Positions 1 to 9,580 of a stretch of 64,000 bases of DNA are shown piece after piece. The DNA comes from Pilaira anomala (taxonomy: Eukaryota > Mucoromycota > Mucoromycetes > Mucorales > Mucoraceae): NCBI GenBank assembly GCA_025716855.1, contig JAIXMQ010000004.1, positions 372,001-436,000 on the forward strand, in the 5' to 3' direction. Every line of letters starts with the position of its first letter. The first letter of the stretch is position 1. A program made the translations under genes and the position numbers. The notes beneath the pieces were generated by a model. That model saw only the letters and a program-made list of their open reading frames with translations, had not been told where the DNA came from and did not search any database.

Positions 1-1194
1 AATTAAAAGACATTGAAGGCCATATTGTTGAATTCAGTGGTGACCAACACGGCTCACGATTTATCCAACAAAAGCTCGAGACAGCTAACAGCGAGGAAAA
101 GCAAATGGTATTTGAAGAAGTCTTACCTAACGCATTACAGTTGATGACCGACGTATTTGGTAACTATGTTTTACAAAAGTTCTTTGAACATGGAAATCAA
201 ATGCAAAAGACAATTTTGGCTAAGCAGATGGAGGGACATGTCTTGTCTCTTTCGTTACAAATGTATGGGTGTCGTGTAGTACAAAAGGCTTTGGAACATG
301 TCTTGACTGAACAACAAGCGACGCTTGTCAAGGAGTTGGATGGTTGTGTCTTGAAATGTATTAAAGATCAAAATGGAAATCATGTCATTCAAAAGGCAAT
401 TGAACGGGTTCCTGCTCAACATATTCAGTTCATTATTGATGCTTTTCACGGTCAGGTTTATAATCTTGCTACTCATCCTTATGGTTGCAGAGTCATTCAA
501 CGTATGTTTGAACATTGTACAGAAGATCAAACAGTTAGAATTGTAAAGTATATATATATATACTCCTTTTTTTTTATACATACTTATATTCATTTTCTTT
601 TTTTTTTTCTTTTAATAGGGGCCTTTGCTTGATGAATTACATAGATGTACTAGTCAACTTGTTCAAGATCAATATGGTAATTATGTTATTCAACATATTT
701 TGGAAAGAGGAAGAACAGCAGATAAATCACTTGTGATTGATAAAATTCGTGGACAAGTACTTCAATTGAGTAAACACAAGTTTGCTAGTAATGTTGTTGA
801 AAAATGTGTTGATTATGGATCAAAACGTGATAGACAATTATTAATTGAAGAAGTCCTTCAACCTAGACCGGATGGAACCTTACCTCTTGTTACCATGATG
901 AAAGATCAATATGCAAATTATGTAATTCAAAAAATGTTGGATGTTGTGGACGATGACCAACGTGAGTTATTGGTAAACAAGATCAAGCCACATCTTCAAT
1001 CATTAAAAAAGTATACCTATGGCAAACATTTAATTCAAAGTAAGTCGCCCTTTTTTCGTTACTATTATGTTGAAACTAACCCTCCCCCCTTATATTATAT
1101 AGAGGTGGAAAAATTGTTGCCTCTTATTAATAATGGTCAAGTTAGTCTTGAAGACGAAGAACAATTACAACAACTTGATGAAAATTCCATCTAA
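1..1194 (+). CDS. PUF/Pumilio RNA-binding protein, C-terminal part (5' truncated by window)
   Basis: Sequence-specific mRNA-binding repressor of the Pumilio/Puf3 class. Exons 1-542, 619-1039 and 1103-1194; frame is open from base 3, so the start lies outside the window. All eight PUF repeats are visible in order, with RNA-contact triplets SR..Q (DQHGSRFIQ), NY..Q (DVFGNYVLQ), CR..Q, NH..Q, CR..Q, NY..Q, SN..E (HKFASNVVE) and NY..Q. From family knowledge this is the human PUM1/yeast Puf3 code and predicts binding to UGUAnAUA. The second intron falls between IQ and K VEKLLP in the C-terminal helix. The product ends with an acidic, Gln-rich tail. The N-terminal low-complexity region typical of the family is not visible. 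It converges with the NUP42-like gene. Confidence 0.96.
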
Positions 1195-1817
1195 AAAAAA
1201 ACAAAACAAAAAATTACTTTTTGACTCATTATTCACTGTAAATACTGCAGGAGACAAGAGAGTTTCCATTGTTTGAAAGAAGAAAGAAAAAAAAATTGAA
1301 AACACCATCCTTTTCTTTTTAAAGTACCAACAAAAAAAAACACATATCATATATACTATATCACATAATTCACCTTTCAACACAACTAATCTAAAATGCC
1401 AGCCAAAAAAAAAAAAAAAAAAAATTAACAAAAAGTAAAAAATCAACCAAAAAAAAAACCAAAAAATACCAACAATCAAACAAAAAAATAACAAAAAAAC
1501 AACAAATGGATGGTAATTTTTTTTTTCTTCTTCTTCTTCTTTCAATTATGTACCTCCATTCTTCTTTTATTATTTTTTTCTGTTAGATAAATGACTTTAT
1601 AATTATTTTGTACATCAGCAATATATTGTCAAATGTACAATGTAATCCACAAACACACACACACACACAAACACACAAACACTCCTCTCTCTCTCTCTCT
1701 CTTTCTTATTGATATTCTTTCCCTTTTTATAAATATATAAATAAATAAATATTTTACGTAACTGTAACACTATAAAAAAAAAGGGGGGTTTAATGAGTAA
1801 TGAAAGTTTAATTATTT
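1195..1817. other. Convergent intergenic region (3' UTRs of PUF and NUP42-like genes)
   Basis: About 620 bp between two converging stop codons. It holds A-rich tracts (1404-1424 is nearly all A), a CA microsatellite near 1650-1668 and a CT run near 1687-1701. No coding exon is seen; most is probably 3' UTR and polyadenylation sequence. Confidence 0.6.
1237..1244 (+). promoter_or_regulatory. Candidate Pumilio response element in the PUF gene's own 3' UTR
   Basis: TGTAAATA, 42 nt after the stop codon, is a perfect match to the UGUAnAUA site predicted from the repeat code of the upstream protein. In an AT-rich genome this 8-mer is fairly common by chance, so autoregulation is only inferred. Confidence 0.4.
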
Positions 1818-3270
1818 TTAACGAAGTTGAATAGGTGGTTCAACTTCAGGTATAGAACGATAAGTAAATTCACTTGCAGCAAATGCTTGCCATTCAGGAC
1901 TGTTATTTGATACTTCATTTCCACTTTGCATCGTTGCAGGCACATTGTTTGTTGTACCAAATGCATTTGTACTTGTATTACTTCCTGTACCAAATGCAGT
2001 ACTACCACCCAAGTTAGATGTACTTCCAAAAGCTGATGTAGTAGGTGCTGCCGCTGCTGTACCAAATGCTCCTCCTCCTAGTGCTGATGTAGACCCAAAT
2101 GCAGATGTTGTATTACTTGGTGTTCCAAATGCTGTTGTTGTTGTTGTTGTAGCTGGTTTATTAGCCAAAGCCCCAAACGCTGAAGGTTGTCCAAACGCAC
2201 TTCCGCCACTTGTTGTTGAAGAACCAAACGCTGATCCTCCACTACTACCTAATGCACTCGTTGACCCAAAGGCAGATCCACCGCCCCCTAATGCACTGGT
2301 TGATCCAAATGCTGATCCACTATTACCGCCCAATGCACTAGTTGAACCAAATGCTGATCCAGTACTCGCACCTAATGTATTGGTTGAACCAAATGCTGAT
2401 CCTCCACCGCCTAATGCACTTGTTGATCCAAATGCTGATCCTCCACCGCCTAATGCACTTGTTGATCCAAAAGCCGATCCTCCACCAGAACCACCTAACG
2501 CGCTTGTTGATCCAAACGCAGATGGTTGTCCAAAAGCGGAAGTTTGTCCAAATGCTGAAGCAGGTTTAGCAGCTGCACCAAATGCTGAAGTTTGTCCAAA
2601 TGCTGAAGCACCACCAAAAGCCGAAGTCTTTGGTTGACCAAATGCTCCTCCACCTCCAAAGGCTGCGCCGTTCCCAGTAAAAGGAGCAAAAGGTGCGTTA
2701 CTTGCAGTACCACCAAATGGACCTGCATGGTTCGATTTTTCTTTTTCGTAATGTTGAATAGCGGCTGTTGGGTTATTGATAATGGCATTAACTTGAGTTT
2801 CCATTTGGTTGAAGGATTGTTCATGGCTAGCAATCTAATGTTTTATTTTCTACCTGGGTTAATAAAAGCGTGTATTTTTTTATGAATAAGAAAAAAAAAA
2901 ATACTTGCATATTGACTTTCGTTGCCTGTTGTACGCATACTGGTGTAATATAATAAACGATCTTCTTCACAACTTTTATCGGTACCGACAATAAGATTAG
3001 GTTCTTCTTTTGCTGGACCATATACACTTAGTTTCCATTGTGGACGTTCTTCAGTTAAATTTGTTTTAAGTGATGTTTCGCTAGAATTTGAAAAATAATG
3101 ATTAATAAAAAAAAAGGGTTCTGTACCTGTGTGTTTGTGCGTTTGTGCGAGTGTTTTTTTTTTTTTTACTTGTATTTAGCTGCTGCTTTTGGGTTTGGTT
3201 TTACGTGTTCGAAAGTACAGTTATTGCCTTTACGACAAGTACCTGCTTGAAAGAATCTACAAAGTGTCAT
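1818..3270 (-). CDS. NUP42: FG-nucleoporin with N-terminal CCCH zinc finger (NUP42/NLP1-like)
   Basis: Cytoplasmic-face nuclear-pore protein involved in mRNA export. Exons 3270-3170, 3080-2909 and 2834-1818; 429 aa. Residues 1-35 form a CCCH finger spaced C-x7-C-x5-C-x3-H (MTLCRFF...GTCRKGNNCTFEH), as in animal NUP42, which also places the finger at its start. A conserved segment follows (ERPQWKLSVYGP...KEEPNL). From about residue 125 there are many SAFG/TSALGG FG-type repeats. A conserved C-terminal tail (SPEWQAFAASEF...PPIQL) is like the Gle1-binding end of this family, by analogy. Frame is kept only if intron 2 is a GC-AG intron (TAT|GCAAGT at 2908). The repeats create long shadow frames on both strands. 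Confidence 0.85.
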
Positions 3271-3399
3271 TGAATTATATAATTAAAAAAAAAAGTGAAC
3301 ACCAAAAAAGAGCAGAAAAAAAAAAGACGAATTGTTGATTTCAAGTCACAGTGAATTTTTTGTTGTCTGGAAACCAAAAAGAAAAATGTGTTTGCTTAC

Positions 3400-3455
3400 C
3401 TTTTTTGACATGAAGATCCATACCCCCAAATTTTGCTTTGGCATCGCTGTAGGAA
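3400..3455 (-). other. Orphan exon-like segment next to the inverted-repeat element
   Basis: Read on the minus strand this encodes YSDAKAKFGGMDLHVKK and ends at a good donor (AAAAAAG|GTAAGC at 3399). It lies upstream of the NUP42-like start but does not join that gene in frame. The left arm of the 3455-3585 inverted repeat abuts its upstream end. It could be the last piece of a disrupted gene or chance sequence; no family is recognised. Confidence 0.2.
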
Positions 3456-3585
3456 CTGTATTTTCACCGGTGAGTAATTGAGAAAAAATGTGTGCATTTT
3501 TGGTAAATTTAAACACAGTTATTGGGAAAAAAGGTCATTACTATTTTTGGAAAAACCTTTTCTCATTTACTGGTGAAAATACAGT
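3455..3585. repeat. 131-bp inverted-repeat element (MITE-like or long hairpin)
   Basis: ACTGTATTTTCACC at 3455-3468 is matched exactly, inverted, by GGTGAAAATACAGT at 3572-3585. The arms extend imperfectly inward for about 28 nt (GGTGAGTAATTGAGAAA against TTTCTCATTTACTGG). The interior is AT-rich and non-coding. No clear target-site duplication is visible, so mobility is inferred only from the architecture. Confidence 0.55.
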
Positions 3586-3785
3586 ATAATAAGAGAAAGA
3601 TGAGTATTCCTGTCCCAGTCTTTCCTTAATATCAATGTTGTACCAAATTGTTTGATTCTCATCAAAGAAGAATCAATTTTTTTTTAAAAAAAAAGTTCTT
3701 TTTCTTTTTTATTATTCATCATCTCGTTCATTCCTCACTTCCCCCCCTACCATTCACTTTCTTTCTTCTTTTCTCGTTCCTTATT

Positions 3786-5171
3786 ATGCCTGCTGAAACA
3801 ATTCAAAATTTTGAAAACAAAGAATCTGTCTCTTCTGCTGCTGCTACTGCTGCTGCTGCTGCTGGACCTAAAGATGCAGTAGCTGAGGAAGAACCTAAAG
3901 CAGGTGCTGCCGCAGATGATACTCCTAACGCTGCTGCAGATCCAACGGAAGTAGTCACTCCAGACCCTAAAACAACTTCAGCTGCTGCTCCCAAGCCAAC
4001 CACCACCACAGTTGCTGCTGCTCCTAAACCTGATCCGACTACGGAACCTCCTGTCGCTCCCAAGCCCACCACAACTGTAGCGTCTGTTAAACCCGCTGTG
4101 CCTGCTACATCTGCACCTGTGGCTGCCGCTCCTTCTGTAAATACTAATGCAGCAGCTGCACCCACTACACCTGCTATTATCGTACCAAATTATACAACAT
4201 CTCTTGATAGCACTTATAGTTTATTCCCTACTGCAGGTGCCTCTACTACTTTAAATTTACCTAGTGCTACACCTTCAACAAAGTCAGCATCAAATAAAGA
4301 TGATTCTAGTAATACTGGATTGATTGCAGGTATTGCAGGTGGCGTTGGAGCCATTGTAGTTCTTGGTGCATTTGCATTCTTCATGATTCGTCGTAGTCGT
4401 CGTAGAGCAAGAAGTACGCGTACCAGTCGTGCTATGGACGAAATCTTTTCTCCTAATGGAACTGCAGATGGTGGTGCTAATGATAAGAATTTTGACGTTT
4501 ACGCTCCTGCTCCTGTCGCCCATAACAACAATAATAACAGTAACTGGAATAATACACATGTATCCGAAAGAGGATTCAATGTAGCATCTCCTGTTGTAGC
4601 AGCAGCAGGTATAGATTATAATCATCAAATGTCAAGTCCAGCTATGGCATATGTTTCAGGACCTCAACAAGAGGTTGCAGTTGGTGGTGGCAACGGTGCA
4701 CAATACTATAATAATGGACCTACTTCACCTCCTCATCAACATGATCAAGTCTATTACGATCAAGCGGATACATATAATAATCAAAGAGAGATGTATCCTC
4801 AACAAGACATGTATCACGACCCAAATACACAAATGTATCATGATCCTAATGCACAAATGTATCATGATCCTAATGCACAAATGTATCATGATCCTAATTC
4901 ACAAATGTATCATGATCCGAATAACGCACACATGTATCATGAGGGTGGTAATCAACAAGTCTATCAAGATCAAATGTACCGCGATGATCAATACCAGTAC
5001 CAAGATGGGCAATATATGGACCCTAATTATCAACAACAACAGCATGGCAATGTACCTCATCAGCATGGTGCTATACCTCTTGAACAACAACAACAAAATT
5101 ATCGTTTATCATTAGACACAAGTCAACACGGTAATTATACCACTGGAAATACAACATCACAACCTCGTTAA
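3786..5171 (+). CDS. Single-pass membrane protein with Ala/Pro/Thr-rich N-terminus and MYHDPN tandem repeats
   Basis: Single-exon gene, 461 aa. The start is the first ATG in the frame (MPAETIQNF), preceded by a pyrimidine-rich leader. Residues 15-165 are Ala/Pro/Thr-rich, like glycosylated stalks of fungal surface sensors. One membrane segment lies at about residues 180-202 (GLIAGIAGGVGAIVVLGAF), followed at once by a basic stop-transfer run (IRRSRRRARS). The C-terminal half is Asn/Gln/Tyr-rich with five near-perfect MYHDPN(A/S/T)Q repeats. No signal peptide or Cys-rich sensor domain is seen, so it does not fit the WSC or Mid2 families cleanly. Topology (stalk outside, repeats in the cytosol) follows the positive-inside rule and is inferred. 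Function unknown. Confidence 0.75.
   Translation: MPAETIQNFENKESVSSAAATAAAAAGPKDAVAEEEPKAGAAADDTPNAAADPTEVVTPDPKTTSAAAPKPTTTTVAAAPKPDPTTEPPVAPKPTTTVASVKPAVPATSAPVAAAPSVNTNAAAAPTTPAIIVPNYTTSLDSTYSLFPTAGASTTLNLPSATPSTKSASNKDDSSNTGLIAGIAGGVGAIVVLGAFAFFMIRRSRRRARSTRTSRAMDEIFSPNGTADGGANDKNFDVYAPAPVAHNNNNNSNWNNTHVSERGFNVASPVVAAAGIDYNHQMSSPAMAYVSGPQQEVAVGGGNGAQYYNNGPTSPPHQHDQVYYDQADTYNNQREMYPQQDMYHDPNTQMYHDPNAQMYHDPNAQMYHDPNSQMYHDPNNAHMYHEGGNQQVYQDQMYRDDQYQYQDGQYMDPNYQQQQHGNVPHQHGAIPLEQQQQNYRLSLDTSQHGNYTTGNTTSQPR
4809..4931 (+). repeat. In-frame tandem repeat, 24-nt unit x5 (MYHDPNxQ)
   Basis: Units start at 4809, 4833, 4857, 4881 and 4905 (the last is 27 nt). Units two and three are identical at nucleotide level and the fourth differs by one base, which suggests recent expansion. 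A degenerate sixth start (MYHEGG) follows. Confidence 0.9.
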
Positions 5172-5524
5172 AAAAAAAGTCTCGCATGCATACACACGCA
5201 TACACACAATTATACTTTTGTAAACTATATATCTCTCCTTTTTTTTTTGACATTTGTTCCTTTTTTAAATAAAAAATTTGTGTCTACCTCCCCTTATTAC
5301 ATTTAACAATAATCAAATAGATGTTACATTGTTACACTCATCACAACCCAGTAAAACCAATAGGAGCCACGTGGTAAAAGTTCCGCTATTTTTTTCATGG
5401 TTCCCGTCGATCTAATAATATTAATGGAATATGAATCGCTTCTTTTTTAAGATTAACTTTTTTTTTTAAAAGGTCGAGACTTGTGCTACGCATATTTTTA
5501 TAAGAAGAAAATTTATTACAAAAT
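5172..5524. other. Convergent intergenic region
   Basis: No gene seen between the membrane-protein stop and the stop of the first GT15 gene. It contains T-runs and a palindromic CCACGTGG E-box-like site at 5367-5374, which sits between two 3' ends and so is of doubtful relevance. Confidence 0.5.
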
Positions 5525-7115
5525 TCAAGATGAAATATCTTCGTTGTCAGGAAGAGTAATGATATAACTAGATGCATTTCTATCCATAACGTCTAAAAAT
5601 AAATTTGTACAAGATCCAGAATCAAAGTCAAAGGAAGTGGCTGGATCGCAATAGCATTTACTATTTACAAGCCATTTTTGTTCAGTTGGACAATGTTCAA
5701 AATAATCGTGCTTGTATCCAATATCATAAAACCAATGAACATCACTTTTCTTTAACATGAGTGAAACTGCAATTGAATGTACTGGCGCATCACCCCATCT
5801 AGATTTTTTTTTTAAAAAAAAAAAAATAACTTAGATATACGATATGTGTAAAATGTTGAAAAAATCCAAACCTTTCATAAAAAAATCCTCCTTGACTATC
5901 TAAATACTTGAAGTATGCTTGATACGCTTCTGATCTCATAAAACTAACAGACGCAATCTAAATTTTATAAAAGATTAAATACATATAATTTACATAACTT
6001 AATACAAACAAAATGCACCTCAAAATTACTCCAGAAATGACATAAATTATAAGTCCATCCATTATCATCACTAATCAATCTCATTAAACTATCTGGATTT
6101 GACCGTGGATAAATATATTCAGGATTTTTCTTTGCAAAATCTAATGTGTGTTGCCATAAAGAAGGAATTGTGGCTTCATACTCTCTTAAAGCAATAGTAA
6201 AACCATACTTTAAATCTCTTTCTTGCATTACTCTAAAAGGATCATAATCCATATCACATGAAAACTTCACTCCTGGTTCCACTCGCCTATAAAAAAAAAA
6301 TTTAATATTTATCGGTCTTTTTTCTTTTCTTTTTTTTTTTTTTACCAATAATAATCTAAATCATCTAATAAAGGATGCATCATAAAGAATCCAGATTGAT
6401 AACGACACATATGTCTATAACTTTCACTACCACCATAAGCTACTCCTCTATCTTCTAAATCTTTTCTACATGAAGCTGCAAAGTCTTCATCAATCCAATC
6501 AGGATAACTCCAATGTTCCTCTGGTATTAAACCATAATGAACTTCTGCTTTTGTCATCATACTAGTCAAATTCTTAAATTCTTCTGTAAATGGTTGTTCA
6601 TTTAAAAAGATCCACGGATAATTATATTTATGGTTAAACCTATCCTCCAAGTATCTCATAGAAGATCGTAATGCATACAATTCACTGTTTCTTGCTAATA
6701 CCACAAATGCACCTTTTATACGTGGTAAACTGGGGTCTGTTAATCTATTGTATTCTTGTTGCTTTTTTGATGTCTTTTTTTCTTCTTTTGCTTTAATTGC
6801 AATATCATTGTTTTCAATAGCAGCAATAGCGGCTTGTGGTGCTTGGTCCATATCGACTCCCATGGCTTTAATATTTTGTTGCTCAGGGCTGTCTTCTTCA
6901 TACTTCATCTTTTGGTTATAAGTTGGATAGGCGCGAAACTTTTCTGCTGCTTTTTCTTTTAATAATTGATAGCAGTCTGCAGAAGATGAACAGTAATCAT
7001 TTCTGGGTATAGTCAATAAACGATAAGTCACTAGAATAATGAGTAACGTAAGTACTGCAACTGTACTACGAAATATACCCTTTGTTGAGCAAAACTGTTT
7101 TGAATTTCGTGTCAT
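5525..7115 (-). CDS. GT15 alpha-1,2-mannosyltransferase (KRE2/MNT1/KTR family), copy 1
   Basis: Golgi type II enzyme expected to add alpha-1,2-mannose to N- or O-glycans. Exons 7115-6346, 6286-6019, 5957-5872 and 5798-5525; 465 aa. Short cytosolic N-terminus, then a signal anchor at about residues 19-35 (TVAVLTLLIILVTYRLL) and an Ala/Lys/Glu stem. The catalytic domain has the family signatures [54 protein letters not shown] and [12 protein letters not shown]. The Glu of WRVEP is the residue usually proposed as nucleophile. Length and motifs are full. It is first of three clustered paralogues; its phase-0 intron after SNFE is not shared by the others. Confidence 0.95.
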
Positions 7116-7534
7116 GCTCAATACTCTCTTTCTTTTTTTTTTTTAGTGCTAGTAAATAATACAAATGATAATGAATAACTATAAAAAATAAAAATAAAAA
7201 AGAGAGAGAGAGAGAGAGAGAGAAAGAAGGAATAAATATAAGTGTATAGATATAAAAGAAAAATATATCTTGTAAAGAATGAAGATAATACGTATTATCC
7301 ATTCCATTGATAGGTACCAAGTATTATACGCGTTTGACAAGATAAGTGTGTATCTCTTATAATCGTAGGAATGTAAACTTTAAAGTGAACACACGGTTTA
7401 TTTACAAATAATAAGGGTCACTTCAAACACGCAGTGTAAAAAAAATAATCTATTCGATACCACGTTATGTTGGTATATAAAAATAAATAAATGTATTCCT
7501 TTTTTTTTTTCTGGTTTATTTATTATGTAGAAAT
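7116..7534. other. Promoter region of GT15 copy 1 / 3' flank of copy 2
   Basis: No gene seen. A GA microsatellite occupies about 7201-7223, just upstream of the copy 1 start, and similar GA runs lie upstream of copy 2 (about 9233-9251). Confidence 0.5.
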
Positions 7535-9143
7535 CTAAATATAGGATGGAATTGAAATTCCTTTTGACTTGACAAACTTCGCCATAGAGACTACAGTTCT
7601 GTGGTCAATTAACCGTAACAAGTCTTTTGTGCAGCTGCCGTCATAAAAGTCTATAAATAAAAAAAAGAGAAAGAGAAAAAAAAAAGTAATATTGGCTAGA
7701 TTAGTAAATAAATAAAAAATACAAATAAACAAAACTTACCATAATTAACCGTAACATCACAGCTGCACTGTCTTAGAAGTGTTTCACTATAAGGACAATG
7801 CGTTGCAATTGAATGAGTATATCCAACTTCATTAAAGAACCGTATCTCTTCTTTCTTTAAAAATAAAGCCGCTGCTATAGTTTGAACTGGTGCATCGCCC
7901 CATCTAAAATATGAAAAAAAATTATTTTAATATAAAAAATGTTGTGGTTGGCTGTTAATCAAACGTTACCTTTCATAAAAAAAGTTTCCAGTATTGTCTA
8001 GATATTCAAAATACTTTTGATAAGCTGTTGATCTAAAAAATGTTAAATCTGCCAACTGGAAATTGGACCAGAAATGACAAAGATTATAGTTATCTTCATT
8101 CGTATCGTATATCCAAGGGTATATTGTGGCGTCCTCTGGTAGAATGTGTTCTGGGTATAGCTCTTTAAATTCAACGACTCGCGACCATAAAGTAGGAATA
8201 GCAGCTGATGATTCTCGCATTGTGATTACAAACCCTATACATATATAAACAATTTTTAGTATTATAAACTTTACCAGATAAAGTTTTTTTTTTTACCTAA
8301 TTTCTTTTGCTCTTCCTTCATCTTTAAAAACAAGTCATCATCCATTTGGCAGCTATAATCTGCACCTGCTTCTACACGCCAAGTATATTCGACATTTTCA
8401 AAAAGAGGATGATGAAAAAAGAATCCGGTATGATATCGTAATAATTGATGGTAAGATAAACTCGAGCCTTTATGTACTCCACTCACTTCTTGTTCCAACA
8501 TCTTTTGTTCTGCATGAGGTATATCAATCCAATTAGGATAATCCCATACTTTTAAATCAATTTTACCAAAGAACACAGGACCATCTATTAACTGCTTGAC
8601 ATAAGTTTTGAATTCCTTTGTAAAATATTGATTGTTCAAAAGGATCCAAGGGTATCGTGTGCCATTTGACATATGATCTCGCATACTTTGAATTACAGAC
8701 CTTGCTCCATACAAATCTTCATTACGTACCACCATATAGTATGCACCTTTCACTGGTAAATCTTGCCATATTTCTTTTGGAATGGACGTATCGGCAATAA
8801 TCTCCTCTTTGAAATAACCAGCTCTTACATGTTCTAATAACGAGTTGGGTTTCTTATTGGATTGTATTGATTGCTCATCAAATGATATATCCGACGCAAC
8901 AATCGAGGATGGTTGGTTACAAAAATACTGAACAAAATCTGCGTCTCTGGGATCAAACCCGTATGATTCTGTCAGAGACTCCCATTTTACATTTCGTCCA
9001 ATAAAAAAACACATAATTGATAGTGCACTGACCAACGCGACACGGATAAATGTTTTACATTGTTTACGACGCTTATAACTTGCTTTGGAATTGCTTGGAC
9101 TAATAGATTCAGCATGAAATGGATTATCTTGCAGATGGACCAT
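7535..9143 (-). CDS. GT15 alpha-mannosyltransferase family, copy 2 (divergent acceptor motif)
   Basis: Exons 9143-8297, 8234-7970, 7903-7740 and 7650-7535; 463 aa. A basic cytosolic tail is followed by a signal anchor at about residues 33-48 (FIRVALVSALSIMCFFIG). Recognisable GT15 motifs are RYPWILLNNQYFTKEF, YPNWIDIP, LLRYHTGFFFHHPLF, YTWRVEAGADYSCQMDDDL, NLCHFWSNFQ and FYERWGDAPVQT. The proposed nucleophile Glu is kept (WRVEA), but the usual CDMDYDPF reads CQMDDDLF and SYRHMCRYQ reads SYHQLLRYH, so substrate or activity may differ. It shares three intron positions with copy 3 (Gly|Phe before the IP.LW helix, GluArg|Trp, Gly/Asp|Phe). Confidence 0.93.
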
Positions 9144-9580
9144 TATATATATATGCGTGTATTTGAATAATAAATAACTATTGAATTAAATATATAATAA
9201 AAAAAATAGAAGGAAAGAGAAATAAATGAAATAGAGAGAGAGAGAGAGAGACGAGATATGTTTAAAAAATTTCCCGGAAGGACAATCGATATGATTTAAG
9301 GGAATGTTAAGATACATGCACACAAATGCAAGCGCACATACAAATAGTTATCTTGCATAATAGGCTTTACTTTTGTTTGGCTTCCTATTGGAGATACATA
9401 AATATGTGGATCCAATACACTTAAATAAAAGTTTCACATAAATTAATTAATTTACCCAATCCTACAACATAATGCTGTTCTCATTCAAATAAGGCTTTAA
9501 ATAATGATATACAATAAGATATTTTTTTTTCATTCTTCTTTCTTTCTCTTTTTTTTTTAAAAAAAAACTACAAGTTGAAT
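9144..9580. promoter_or_regulatory. Divergent promoter region of GT15 copies 2 and 3
   Basis: 437 bp between two start codons pointing away from each other. It contains a GA microsatellite (about 9233-9251) near the copy 2 start and a T-rich leader before the copy 3 start. No specific factor site is recognised. Confidence 0.5.

Noticed and set aside
1945..2637. Long plus-strand frame of 230 codons rich in Pro/Asn/Ala
   Set aside because: It is the complement of the FG-repeat coding region of the NUP42-like gene; repeats keep other frames open by chance, and it has no domain or start context.
3648..3785. In-frame upstream extension of the MYHDPN protein that would add a hydrophobic N-terminus
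   Set aside because: It lacks an ATG and is a T/C-rich leader typical of fungal 5' UTRs; the first ATG at 3786 is preferred, although this leaves the protein without a signal peptide.
4809..4931. Direct repeats with regular 24-nt period, superficially array-like
   Set aside because: They are in-frame protein repeats within a coding exon with no spacers; not a CRISPR array.
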